NCBI RefSeq assembly: GCF_963675165.1
Contig: NC_087385.1
Span: 4,195,412 to 4,259,411 of the forward strand
Reading direction: 5' to 3'
DNA from: Halichondria panicea
Lineage: Eukaryota > Porifera > Demospongiae > Suberitida > Halichondriidae
Length of the DNA stretch: 64,000 bases
Below the pieces are notes generated by a model, which saw nothing but the letters and a program-made list of their open reading frames with translations, did not search any database and was not told the origin of the DNA. Positions within the stretch are counted from its first letter, which is position 1, and the number at the start of each line of letters is the position of its first letter. Of the stretch, positions 1-17,092 are shown piece after piece. Position numbers and translations under genes: made by a program.

Positions 1-147
1 CATGTATAATCCACCACTAATTATTTATTAGCTCGAAATGAAATCTGCACGAACCTTACCAAACTCCCATGCTATAATAAGCCACATTACACATTACCAC
101 ACAAGCTGCATACAAGGATGCTGTGTTTGAGAAGTTGGTTTATATAC

Positions 148-1261
148 CTTCGGAGGCTTCCCATTCCGTACGTCACTGATCTGAGAGAAGTCCCAAATGT
201 AGGAATCCTGAATGTACGAATACAGGTACAGTTGTTATTGTTATTTGTATATTATGTTATTGTTATATGTATATTAGTATGGAGGCGTACCATGAACACA
301 AGTTTAAGGAAGTCAACCATAACTAACAGTGAAACCACAAGAGCTTACTATGTATACAGGTCACCTAACAACCATACCATGTACAAGTATATAATTTTGC
401 ACATGTAGGGATTGGTTATAGATTCATTGTGTGGTAAAAACTCGGCTCTACAAATTTCAGGTGCCCCCATACAATAATAAGCAGACTTGTAGGCACTCTG
501 TTAATAAGATGTACCTATTACAATTACTCCTGACCACTGGCTATTTGCTTGCCAATGGGATATTTTGTGGGATAGAGGTACAGGACACTGGGATGTGTAA
601 GTATATCAACAACCTTCAGAGCGAGCAGCGACACTTCTTGCAATTAAAAGTGTAGGGCATACATGTACAATGTACACTGCACATTAATACATGTATACAA
701 ATGATGAGGGCATACATGTAAACTAGCTGCACATATGCACGTTAATGCACGCTAATACACACATAAAATGCAATACAGACTTACATAACACTTTCCCTTG
801 TCATCTCCCCTCGCGTAGAGGAAGAACCCATCGTGGTCGGCATGGAACACCAACTTTGTTAGGTTACTGTCTCCCTGGGAGAGAAAAAGAGGGAGTACAT
901 ATACCTGGTTACATTTAAGGACAATAGCAGTTGTTAAGGGATTGAAATACACACTATACAGACACTTGACACCTACTCAATGCACAAACATCTCTTGCTC
1001 ATAACAATATGGTAATGACTGTTTTAAAACTACTTGCGTAAGCTCAATGACTGCCGGTTGGGATAACCACTAAGAATGTTCAAAACAGCACAATATACAT
1101 ACCCTCACGTACACCATAGCCAGCTAGACCATGATGAATTAACCCACAGCACCCCACCCACTCCTGCGTACCTCCTCCCATTTCCAGAGTGCGGTCCCAC
1201 CCAGCAAACACTTGTCAATGTCTGGTTGCTTCAGCAACCTCCTCGGCACATGACCAGCCAT
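148..1261 (-). CDS. PLCB: Phospholipase C-beta, N-terminal exons (partial)
   Basis: PLC-beta cleaves PIP2 downstream of Gq at the plasma membrane. Three phase-0 minus-strand exons are visible: 1172..1261 (start ATG at 1259-1261), 785..874 and 148..207, together 80 codons. The model begins MAGHVPRR and contains GTALWKWEEGD and HADHDGFFLYARGDDKGK, then ISDVRNGKPPK. This matches the start of the PLC-beta PH domain (known pattern: GTKFxKWDDD, then a GFFFYW-like strand, then a DxRxGKxxKxPKD segment). Splice sites are good: GTACGC, GTAAGT and GTATAT donors with CAG acceptors. The catalytic X/Y barrel lies beyond the left edge. A PLC-delta type is less likely because of the wording of the GFF(L/F)YA strand. 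Confidence 0.8.
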
Positions 1262-2022
1262 ATCTCAATGATACCTGCATGAAAGCGAGCAGAGAGCATT
1301 TGGTTAAAACTGAGCACTTACATATATCACATTTGTACGGCTTTACAAAAAGGACTTTTATGCAAATAGAGCTCTGGTGTATTTATATGTAGCAGCAAAT
1401 TCTAGTTTTAGAGGGTTTCCTCCTCTATCTACACACAAAATATCGACGACACAACAACTTAATTACAGATAGACCTGGTTGAAACCCTTGACAAACTGTG
1501 ATACATGTTGCGACAACTGTGCTGTGTAATGTTGTCTTTACATGCAGTAAAAAGACACCTGGTGTTTATTTAGAAGTTTTCTTTCAATTCTTCAAGTATA
1601 CCTAGTTAGCAGTTGCTGCACACGCGTACATATAAAAATCACTATATCTCACTTGCAAACAACAGTAGTCCAGTCCTCCTTCTGTGACTTTTCAGCTCAG
1701 TGTTGAATGTCAGAGTTGTGTTGTTGTTGGGGCATGTGGGAATGGTCGACCACACCTAACACTGTTAATTAATAGCACCTTTGGTGGGCGTGTCTCTTGC
1801 TTGTTGCACGTTCCTTGTTGCTGACAAGCAAAATAGTGACAAGTTCTTCCCCAGATCGGAGATCAGACCCTGACAGTCTCATCATATCATACATCCAACT
1901 GCATCATGGTTTGTAACACTCCAATTGTGTGATTAAAACCTCAGTTGCTCAAGGTCACACAACCAAGTCAAGATTTTAAAAAGTGAAGCTGTTCCACGAA
2001 GTCTTAAATCTAAAACTGAAAA
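1262..2022. promoter_or_regulatory. Divergent intergenic region, PLCB / SMIM12
   Basis: This 760-bp interval separates the minus-strand PLC-beta start from the plus-strand SMIM12 start and must hold both promoters. I see no convincing TATA box, repeat or extra exon in it. Confidence 0.4.
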
Positions 2023-2235
2023 ATGGCAATGCAAATTGCATTGAGACTGGTACAAAGATTCTTCCCTCAAGTGATACTACCCATCACTATTACGATTGGT
2101 TTCGTAGGGTACTCTGTGGAGACATATATTCGGCCACCCAAGTCACTCGACCAGCTGCCTCTGTCCCAAAGTGTAAGTGAAGTGAGGCAAGAGAGGTTGC
2201 TCGAGGATATGGAAAAATTTAAACGGGACAAATAG
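2023..2235 (+). CDS. SMIM12: Small integral membrane protein 12 homologue
   Basis: A single-exon, 70-residue protein. Its N-terminus has a hydrophobic segment of about 20 residues (VILPITITIGFVGYSVE) followed by a charged C-terminus (VRQERLLEDMEKF). Layout and wording match animal SMIM12, whose known pattern is a membrane span ending in GAVGYxxE(W/Y)xIR, then a Ser-Glu-Arg-Arg-rich helix. The sponge-like protein is shorter than the vertebrate one (about 92 residues) and lacks the last 20 or so. The family is probably a single-pass inner-membrane protein of unknown role. A second overlapping frame at 1983 is a shadow. Confidence 0.75.
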   Translation: MAMQIALRLVQRFFPQVILPITITIGFVGYSVETYIRPPKSLDQLPLSQSVSEVRQERLLEDMEKFKRDK

Positions 2236-3288
2236 AAGATAGACTTTGTTGTCTAGTCATAATCATTCCTATTTTTTGTCATACACTTCATCTCAAACCT
2301 CTTTTGGGGATAGACTTTACGAATTGTTGAATGGGAAGGTTATCTAGCCAAAAGATGTACAATTTAGGGAATTAAGGTAGTAACTTGAAGATATCCTCGA
2401 TCTGATCCTGACCACTAATAACAAAGGAGTCCCTCACAGAGTGTTCACACAGCCTATGTAAACAAAGGGTAGCCAATTATGGGACAAGAAGCCAGAAAAG
2501 GAAGTGCATGAATCTCATTATCTCACTCCCACAAGAGCTAGCATCAAGAGTGGAACTGTTTCTCTGTAGCTGCTGGACCAATAGGGAATATTGGAAAGAC
2601 GCCAGGCTGATTGTAAACTACTTACTCTACTGCACTGAGTGCTGAGCAAAAGGTAACCTCTAGCTCAGTAGCTAAACCGCATGGCTTGTAGCTAGCTACT
2701 TATAGTCTATAGTCTCTTAATTAGACCACAAACCCTAGCAAAAAATGGGTGTGTAAATCTTGAATACATGAATAGATGGTACTAAACACCTTTGCCTAAT
2801 CTAGCATGTAAACTGTATCCATTCAAGTTTCAATGCAGAACATGTTTCACTCTCTAGCTAACAAAGAAGAACCCAAACAAAATACCCAATTAGCTCACAA
2901 CATACGTCAGTGAGCTACAATTACAACCTTCTAGACTCTTGGTAGAATTCGGTTTCCCATAGGTTCTATTTTCAGTCTAACAATTTAGACAAGACTGAGT
3001 GTGTAATTCCATGCAAGTGTGCCATTCAAGTACTATGGTGTTAAATGATTTAATGGTGCTAGCTATAATTATAAAGGATAGTACCAGACAAATTCCACAC
3101 ATTGGTTTAACCATGGGCGCCGGGCACATAGGGTTAGGGTTAGGGTTAGCCAGTAGAATTCCACTAGCTTGAGTGTTGTTACTATTATGTAGTGTACCAG
3201 TATTTGACCCACACACGACGACGTGATTTACAGAGTGAATCGTTCACTTCTCCTGTTGTTCTGCAGATATCACCTTCCATTGTCTGTG
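2236..3288. other. Intergenic / 5' leader, no gene seen
   Basis: No convincing coding exon. It carries a short telomere-type repeat (3129..3149). A possible CAG acceptor at about 3266, just before the next gene's ATG, suggests that gene has a 5'UTR intron ending here. Confidence 0.4.
3129..3149 (+). repeat. Interstitial telomere-type repeat
   Basis: Three perfect tandem TTAGGG units, bounded by TAG, as in the canonical animal telomere repeat. Too short to say more than that the motif is present. Confidence 0.7.
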
Positions 3289-6200
3289 ATGACTGAATCC
3301 CACGAGAAATACGTGGTAACCAACTGTCTGAAAATAGCCTATGATTCGCTACGTGTCCTGGGGCGGTTTGTGCAGGGAAGTCACTTGTCACCGTACAAAG
3401 AGTTCTTCGAGAAGCTGCTGGATAGGAAGCTTGACGGGGAAGTTCCTAACTCCGAGGTAGAAGCGTATTACTTGAATAGGCTAACTGAGAGCGACTTTGT
3501 GAATGCCGCAGAGAGCCGAGTGTTTGCAGGGAACTATGGAGGTATGTGTGTATATAAAATCTCCCTCGTATGCTTCGAAATTGTTCACTCTAGACTCCGA
3601 CCTCATTGCACGTCTCCTATCCGCTGTGTGGGACATTGAGTTAGCCACGCCCACCCGTTCTAGCCTCTGCACGGGAAGCAACTCAGAATCTAGTCGTCAG
3701 CTCTGGGAGATATTCATACGGTTGGACACAGGTGATAATTAAAGTTGATAGAGTATGCACGTCTATATTAGACATGGAGTGAATGGACCATTATACAGTC
3801 GCTTAGTGATTACATCTCTATAGTAGATTTACATAAGTGAGAGAAAAGCTATAGTCTAATTATATTACCAATGTCTAAATGCACTGCCTGAAAAACACTT
3901 GGTAAGGCATCCCCCCTCCCCACACACACATCACCATGCACACACAGAGAGTCAGCTAGCAGTGCACATCGAAGATGTTTGCGACCTGGTTCTCCGGATC
4001 TTCAAGTCCAATGGCCACATAGAGGAGCCGGAGATGGTTCAGGGGTGGTTCAACAATCAGCAGACAGTCCAGTTCTGGCCGTTTTTTGAAATCATGGCGG
4101 AGAACTATAAGCAGTATCTGCAAGTACGTCAGTCCAATTATTATTAGCAAATGTCTGTCCTTTGATGGAGTGAAACCTAGCTTTTTTATCTGTATTGAAA
4201 CTTTACAATGTATGTACGGCACCCTACATGTATATATAGTTCACACCACGCACCTCTCACACCCTCACAGACCCCAGCGGTGACTGAGCTCTACACAATG
4301 ATCTCCACAGAGATGATTAAGGACGGAAAGCTTTCAAAAAAGGGACACATTGTACCCAACTGGAAGGGGAGATGGTTTGCACTCACAGCCAGGTCTCTCA
4401 CATACAGGGAAGGAAAGGACACACCCATTTTGAAGGTATAGGTACTAAATGGTACATAACTTTAATTCCTTACTGAGTACAGAAACTGATTATTATAAGT
4501 GGATAGTTAGTTAGTTGCATGTAGTTAGTGCATAGTTATGCCTCGGAGACTCGGATGCGTAGCCACAGAGGAATACGGTGAAGCTGAGTGTGTGTGTGCA
4601 TAGCAAACTTTTCTCATAAAAAGTAGTTAGCCTTGCACTAGAGCGCTAGCTATTTGATAGCTTCAAAAGTGAGAAAAGAACTGTACTGCGTGCAATGGCA
4701 GAAGCGAACCAGCAGCCATTGTGAACTTCAACCGTTCTGTATATTCATAAATGATGTTCATTGATTGGACATGCACATAAGACTACACTTCTATCCTCCA
4801 TCACACTTCTATAATTATTTAACTACAGTATGATCATCGTATGCATACAATATGCATAGTCTTAATCACCTCTTCCATAATACTCTAATACTTTTGAGCG
4901 AAACAAAACATGCCCCGGGGCACAATGCAAACTTTTGATGTAGCTTAAGAGTGTCTTTTACGATTATGCCAGAATCTTGTGTTCACTTTCTGTGGTTAAT
5001 CAAATTCATTGCTTTTATGTTCCCCAGACGATAGTGATTAACGAGAAGTCTCAAGTGCAGAATATGCCAAACACCAAAGGTCACCTGTTCAGGTTCAGAA
5101 TTCTTGATGGAGTATCTACCACACCCACTGAGATATCGGCCACAGATGAGTTTACCATGAGAGAGTGGATGGCCTTCATCAGACTAGTATGTTGAGTAGT
5201 CGTAGCATTTCGCTCATCTCTATCCTGCTTTGTATGCAAAGCAAAAATGTTCTGAACGTACTTAGCTTCATCGATCATGTCCGACTCTTTATACCGACTC
5301 GGCTCTAACTTAATTGCTAGACCGTTACAATGCAGCCCAATGCTTTTGTGGGTTCATGCTTGACACACTGTAATTATGTTTGTGACTATTGTTATTTTAA
5401 TGCTTCTTCATTGTTGAAATATTTATGTACTTAGTCCTTGTGGGAGTTAATAGGTACATACACGCTGAAACAGCACTTCCTCAAGCTGTCATAACTCATT
5501 GCAATTAAGGGTCACCGGTTTATGGTTAGTTTATTGTTACGCTAGCAGACACACAATGACCTCATGTAGACTTTATGGACTGTTACCATTGAGTTACTTA
5601 TCTGCATAGGCTATCAAGATGCACCAAATTGAAGGCCGGAATTTTCTTCATAAGTATCGATTAGCAATCAGCTCATTTCCCAAGTCCTTCTTCAGCCAGG
5701 CGTCCGCCATACCCTTGTTCACAGCTGCTCCCTCCCTACCCCAAGCTAAGAAGAGCAACACCGACCCCTCTCACAAGTGAGCAGAGATGTGTGCTAGTAG
5801 ACTGTACAGTGTATGTACATTTGAATGTGTAATGTAATCCATTGTAAGATTGTGTTAGTATGTCAACTAAATGGGATCATGAACATCGGCTTAATTTGTC
5901 TGTATTACAGTGCTATAAAAAGTATGTAAGGACAAATGTAAGGGTAGGTTGATTAATTAAGGTGGTGCAGTTTAGGAGAGTGACTCACTGTATACTTATG
6001 TTGTGTAACTGTAAACTGTACTGTGCAGGGGGCTAAGGAGTAGCCAGTCTGTTCCACTGGCCAGCGCTACCTACAATGGTCGGTCTTCTGAAAAGACACT
6101 ACCCATTATTGAGCAAGAATTGGATCCTACTTATGGTACCTGTATGACATTTACAATAGGCCTATAGGTGTACGTATGAAGCGTTTATGTTGAATTCTTT

Positions 6201-8248
6201 AGTAGGAACTGAATGTTAAGATAGTTATGTATAAATGTCTTTTAATTCAGATTTCGCAGACAGTGCGTTAGGCAATGAACCTCCCCCCATCCCACATCAA
6301 CAGTTTGACTCCGAGTGTGACATGAGCCCTCCTGGCGGTAACTTGTTGTTGTTGTACTGAAAGAATAAATAGGACTTACCGTATAGCGGTAATTTTTGTT
6401 AGTGCTAATTTTCGTACAACGACCTATTTAAATATTTCGTATGTTTAATTTTCGTATAGCTCAGGATAGTAACATTGAATCTATTGTGGTAGAATCGTAC
6501 GAAAAATTTCCACCATACGAAAATAACCTGCCTGCTATACGGTATTGTCCTAAAATTTTTCACTTTTCGTTCAAACACCATTATTTGCTGTGCTATCGTT
6601 AGTAATGTGAAAAATTGCTTTTCAGTGTCTGACTCTCCCCACATGCATTATTTAGTATGAAAATTAAGTAAGCCCACACCTCACAGGTCACTCCCATTTG
6701 AGAAGAAAAAGCTCTTTGGACTCTTCAGAAATTGATCATATTCAGGTGGACGGTGATCTGGAATATGCTGTTGTTACTAAGGTGAGCTGGGGTGTGTGGT
6801 TTTAGTGTGTATGTATGTACGATCTAAATCTAATCTGAACGTGCATACATACTCCTAGTTTTACAACATTAATATTATCTCCAGGTTATTAAAAAAAAGA
6901 AAAATATCAGTGTTCCAGAAATGGCTACTAATTATGGTAAGTTTTTCTACAATGCTGCAAAACTTTAAAGCTCATAATGGTCTCTTCCTCATAGCGGAAA
7001 ACCCTATGCCTCCTGCGCCACCACACAGAACATCTTCTCCTATTATCAGTACCAAGTCTAAGTCTATGGACGCCCCCTTACCACCTCTGCCACCCACAAT
7101 CGCACCACATGCCTCTACACCTCCAGCAATCCCACTGCACACCTCCACATCTGCACATCCCTTGGCCAACACTCCACAACTACCCCCTCCAAGACGATCT
7201 CCTCCTGGTATCTCGAAGAACACTCCCTTCCTCGATATTACAAGCTCTGCCCCACTCTCTCAATCTCCACACTCCTCCCCCACACCTCAACGCAAAGGTT
7301 ATGCCGAGCTGCAGTTTGAAAATGGGAACTTAAATACCTCGAAAACGTCACCTATCCCAGAAAGACGACATCAGCCAGATGTTCCAAACAAGTTTAGCTA
7401 TTCAAAACTTCAATTCGAAGGAGACAAAGAAAAAGAAAAGGAGTTGGAGAGTGGTGAAGTCAGCAAGAAAGGTAAGAAACCACCCCCTCCTCCAAGATAT
7501 CAGGGAAATATGATGAAAAATCTGACCGAATCAAACCTACAAAAGGCTGAAAATAGAGGACGTTCTAAACCCACCTCCCTACCCGATATTAAAGCTGGTC
7601 AACAAAATTTGGACTACGCTGAAGTAGTTTTCTCGAATAAAACTGCCGTTTCTCCATTAGTATCTCGACGTATTCTTGGCGCACCTAGCGATGATCCTCC
7701 CCCAGGCAATCAAATGACACCTACATCAGTTGGAACAGTTGAATATGCTACCGTCATTTTAACACCAAAGGTAGAGGTGAGAACGACAAAGAACGACAAA
7801 GACAAACCTCGACCAGATGGTTATGAAAACTTCGACTTTAATCCAATTTTGCAAAAGGAAAAGGATTCTGGCTATGCGAATTTCGACTTTAGCCCCAGTC
7901 CTTCTGCGGGACGGGATAGTTCTAACCTTACCCAAGGTCCAACAGTGGTTGGTTCTGCCAGACTCATAAGACCAGACCATCCACAACCCAAGCCACAACC
8001 CAAGCCTAGGTGAGTCGTGTCAACTCACGTGTATATACAGTCACCAGCTGTAGCTAACGAAATTAAATGTTAGTGACCGTCCAAAAACCGGTGCTATAAT
8101 TATGCTCAACCTAGCTCTTGGGCCCTATTTCACTGATTATTGTTCCTGTAGAGCATCTCCACGGAAAGCAATCTCAGCTGAAGACAAAGGACCAGTGCCA
8201 CCAGCGAGAAAAACTAACGGCAGCCTCGCAAACACTGACTCTTATTAG
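3289..8248 (+). CDS. PH-domain adaptor with ITIM-like and YxN tyrosine motifs
   Basis: Eleven exons give 785 residues with continuous phase: 3289..3541, 3963..4123, 4271..4435, 5028..5186, 5610..5776, 6029..6135, 6251..6337, 6687..6781, 6885..6936, 6995..8009, 8152..8248. Residues about 1-138 are a helical region of unknown type. Residues about 150-246 form a PH domain worded like SWAP70/DEF6 (KKGHIVPNWKGRWFALT, then FEISA-like TEISATDEFTMREW). The rest is disordered, rich in PPxP, with tyrosines in repeated contexts: Y393 (LEYAVV), Y518 (YAELQF), Y551 (YSKLQF), Y623 (LDYAEV), Y666 (VEYATV), Y692 (YENF) and Y709 (YANF). LxYxxV fits SH2-phosphatase (ITIM) sites and YxN fits Grb2-type SH2 sites. 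It lacks SWAP70's C-terminal coiled coil. I infer a Gab/DOK-like scaffold; the exact family is not recognised. Confidence 0.75.
6377..6544. mobile_element. 168-bp palindromic MITE in an intron
   Basis: Starts TACCGTATAGCGG and ends with its reverse complement (CCTGCTATACGGTA), so it has about 14-bp terminal inverted repeats, with further internal symmetry (repeated TTTTCGTA). It lies wholly in intron 7 of the PH adaptor. A diverged relative containing GCTCAGGATAGTGACGTTGA lies at about 16571..16720. Confidence 0.6.
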
Positions 8249-8462
8249 TTGTGGGTATTGTGTGTACTTACATGACCGTGTGTGTATACGACATAGTAAT
8301 AATTATTTGCAAAGTTCATGTTATTGTACGTGTGTATCTCATTTTATGCTGCGGTGTATATAGTATTCTTTTTATTTTTGCATTGGTTGATGATTAAAAT
8401 ATCCACTGAAACTAAAAGCATAATTATACTATAATACCAAAAATAATTATTGTTGTATGAAA

Positions 8463-10782
8463 TCATACTTCTATATGAGGGTTTGACGGTTTGCCTTGCT
8501 GGATGAGTTGATCTTCTTGTTTCATTTTGGGTTTCTCAGTCCGAGTGTGCCACACCATCACCTGTGTATAAGAAATATGTACAGTATGTGATGTGTCAAG
8601 TGCAGAATTCAATTAACAAGCATCAATTAAAATATAATGAGCAAAACTAGTTACCATACAACTACTACACACAGTACCGCAATATAGGCATTTCAGCAGA
8701 AGTTAAAGAGCATCATGGCATTCAATCACAGGGCAAAGCGCTAAGTGGATCTAATGTTGCATGCAGTCCATGCTCAAGTACATGCATATATACATGTATA
8801 TGACTCTATACAAGTGTGCCATGAGGTTCGACTCCTTCAAATTTCTTTCAGCTACACCACAGCGTAAGCAAACAGTTTTGTGAGAGTGATTCACATGAGT
8901 TCGATGTGGTTCGACTCCTTCCAACAGCAGCACCAGTTAAAGTTAAAGCCAGTAGGCTAGGATTGGTACCACTTTTGATTATAATGTTATAGATACATGT
9001 AATGTATTTTTCTCACTTTTTTACAATCTAGTGGCCTTCCCTCCAGCTCCTCCTTGGTTACCAGGTGCTCCAGCAGGGAGCTCTCAAGGTTACCACGCAG
9101 CGCTTTAGGATTAATGTACGCTGTAGGCTTGGAGACAAGGAGATCCAGATTGACGGCAAAACCTTGGAAAACAGTGTGTTTACAAGGATACAAGTACAAG
9201 AAGAACAATGGAATAAGACACTCACTGGTGAATGGCTTTTAAAACTATACGATGCTCAGATTAGAGCCAAGAATACGCATACTCCACGCATTGCCACACA
9301 ACTCAACAACTACTCTCACCGGCCATGTCTATCGGGAACTTTCTTGTAGTGCCCCACTCAGCATACCATCCAGTCACATGACCATCCTTACACAGCGGAC
9401 CTTCAAACCTTAACCCACCCGTGATCCCCACCAGCCATACAGAGACAGTAGTAGTGTAGCGCATCTGGGGTTAAAACACATAGAATCACAACAGTTAAAC
9501 GACTAACTGTTTATGAACACTAATAGCAGCTGGATTGGTGATAATAAAACTGGACAAATGAAAGCACCGCAGGTGCTGATGCCTCGGTGAAGATGCCAAA
9601 GCTACATAACATAAACACTGACTTTTTTATTCAGTCCAATATCATGCATGCAAACTCAAAGAGTGGGTAATGATCGACCATGAATGTTGTTAAAAACGAT
9701 CGATGCCAAAAGTTCAAGTCTAATGGCTGCCGTCTGCAGAGCCTTGCAGCTCTCTTCTCACTCTTGCAGCTACCAATAGCTAGCGTTCTAGTGCAGAGCT
9801 AGCTACTAAGTAGAGTAGCAACATTCGATAACAAGTTTGGCTACGTGCTCTTCTAAAAAGGCTGCAATGGCATTCCAAGTAAGCAAAACTAGGCATAACT
9901 CGAGAACAAAGCATTATTTTGCAAATCCACGAATTAAAATCCATGACTAGAAGCCTATAGAAACTCTTACTTGCACTTGATTCATCCTTGAGCATCTGTA
10001 GCAGTCTACACATACACACACAGACACACACTACAGTATTCCTCGCTTGTGCATGTGCACCGAGGCATAATTAATGTTTACCTCTTCAAATAGTACTGGG
10101 TCATAGGTGTTATCATCATCTCCAAAGTAGACCACACCCTTCTCATTGAGACCATCCCCTGCTTGTCTCTCCCTCAGCCAATCAATGGCCAGGTTCCTCT
10201 GCTCCACTCCGCGATTCTTTTTCCATTTCGGTTCATTCTCTGATAGTCTCATTTGCTCTGGAGTTCTTACATTCAGTTGTGTACTCTTATCAATTTTGCA
10301 GCTCTCAATTCCCGAAAGCAATCTGGTAACTAGCCGAGTTTGCTGGTCTGAGTCTTCCACTAAGATCCAGTGCAGTTTAGGCACATGCATTAAGGTCATA
10401 CACAGCCTCAAAAGGTCAGCTTTCTGCGTCCATCTTTGGTAGGTGGGTGTTATCACGTAGATGGTGGGGAAGTTAACATTTACTCTGGTCTGCTTTTGGG
10501 TTAAGAGTTCTGTGAGATTTTGGAGTTCGGCCTTTGTTTGTTTGAGTTCTTGTTGCAGCGAAGTGATGAGGAGCGACTTAGACAATAGTTGATGGGTATA
10601 GCTCTCACCTGTGATGTGTTGTGTGTGTGGAGGGGAGGGAGGATGGTGAGTTCTTGTTGCAAATCATTATGTGAGGTACCTTGGTCAAGTTGATGTTGTG
10701 TGAAGAAGAACACTGTGAACACGTTGACGACCAGGAAAATTAGTAACACTCCAGCTAACCTGTATGGCCCCCTGAATAGCAT
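8463..10782 (-). CDS. B3GAT: Beta-1,3-glucuronyltransferase (GT43)
   Basis: A Golgi type II enzyme that transfers glucuronic acid from UDP-GlcA to terminal galactose (proteoglycan linker or HNK-1 type). Five exons in phase give 339 residues: 10680..10782, 10082..10608, 9320..9464, 9017..9162, 8463..8561. A short cytoplasmic tail and a membrane span ([16 protein letters not shown]) are followed by a stem. The catalytic domain begins [10 protein letters not shown], and the metal/UDP-binding triad is DDDN in YFGDDDNTY. Next come VGGLRFE-like [10 protein letters not shown], then FPIDMAGFAVNL. The C-terminus VWHTRTEKP matches the family exactly. The length equals vertebrate B3GAT3. Which paralogue it represents cannot be settled. 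Intron 2 (9465..10081) holds a dispersed repeat. Confidence 0.93.
9558..10072. repeat. Dispersed repeat, copy 1
   Basis: Runs from about AATGAAAGCACCGCAGG to GTGCACCGAGGCATAATTA inside the B3GAT intron. The ends carry ATGCCTCGGTG as an inverted pair, so it is probably a non-autonomous DNA element. It shares long near-identical stretches (for example AGAGTGGGTAATGATCGACC and GCAGCTACCAATAGCTAGCG) with the copy at 54522..56132 and, weakly, with 45870..45985. Confidence 0.7.
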
Positions 10783-16370
<5,588 letters not shown>

Positions 16371-17092
16371 CAAACGCTAACATTACTGATACTCACAAAC
16401 TTTCTCATTCTCACTTTCTTGCAGTATTGTTGATAAATCTTACTGTTGTAGTTTGTCAGCCAGAGTTTTATGTCATGGTGAAGTTTGTGCCATAAAAATT
16501 GATCAGAATGGCACGATTTGCTGTCTGGTATACATCATAGCTATAACTTTAAAGCATTGCATTGCATTGTACAATTATTGTATAGCGGGTAATTTTCGTA
16601 TGAACTACCATTTGAATATTATTTGTACAGCTCAGGATAGTGACGTTGAATCTATTGTGCCATCGGAGTTTTAATTTTAGGATGATGCTCTACGAAATAT
16701 ATGAAACTTTCTACCAGAAGGAAATCATCGTTTAATATAAATAGGTCCTATAATATTATTTGTATTGTGTGGCGCTCGATTTGAGCAAACAAAACGTAAG
16801 CTATTTGCCTTACTCAATAACCTTGATTAATAGCTCTTTACCTTACCCACATCATAGATCTAACTCGCCCAAATGAAGTCACTCGATTCGTATATATGAA
16901 TCATGCATAGCTTGAAGGACCTCCTCCGGCTTGAAGTTACGATACGCATCACGTGCTACTTAGTCTTAGATCCATCGCGCATGCTTATTAAAATCTATTA
17001 TGTCTAGCGTTTGCCCTGTGTGGTCTCCGATAGCAACAATTAGTAGCGTGCAGAGAATTTCATTTATTCATGCAAGTATTGTCAAGAAGAAG
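16371..17092. other. Intergenic, degenerate MITE only
   Basis: No gene seen. Positions about 16571..16720 resemble the MITE at 6377..6544 but with decayed ends. An in-frame ATG at 17000 could extend the next gene by 31 residues; I prefer the ATG at 17093. Confidence 0.35.

Noticed and set aside
118-655. Plus-strand frames of 74-96 codons near the left edge
   Set aside because: They overlap the third minus-strand PLC-beta exon and intron sequence and show no coding character.
3129-3149. Chromosome end or healed telomere
   Set aside because: Only three TTAGGG units, with ordinary genes on both sides.
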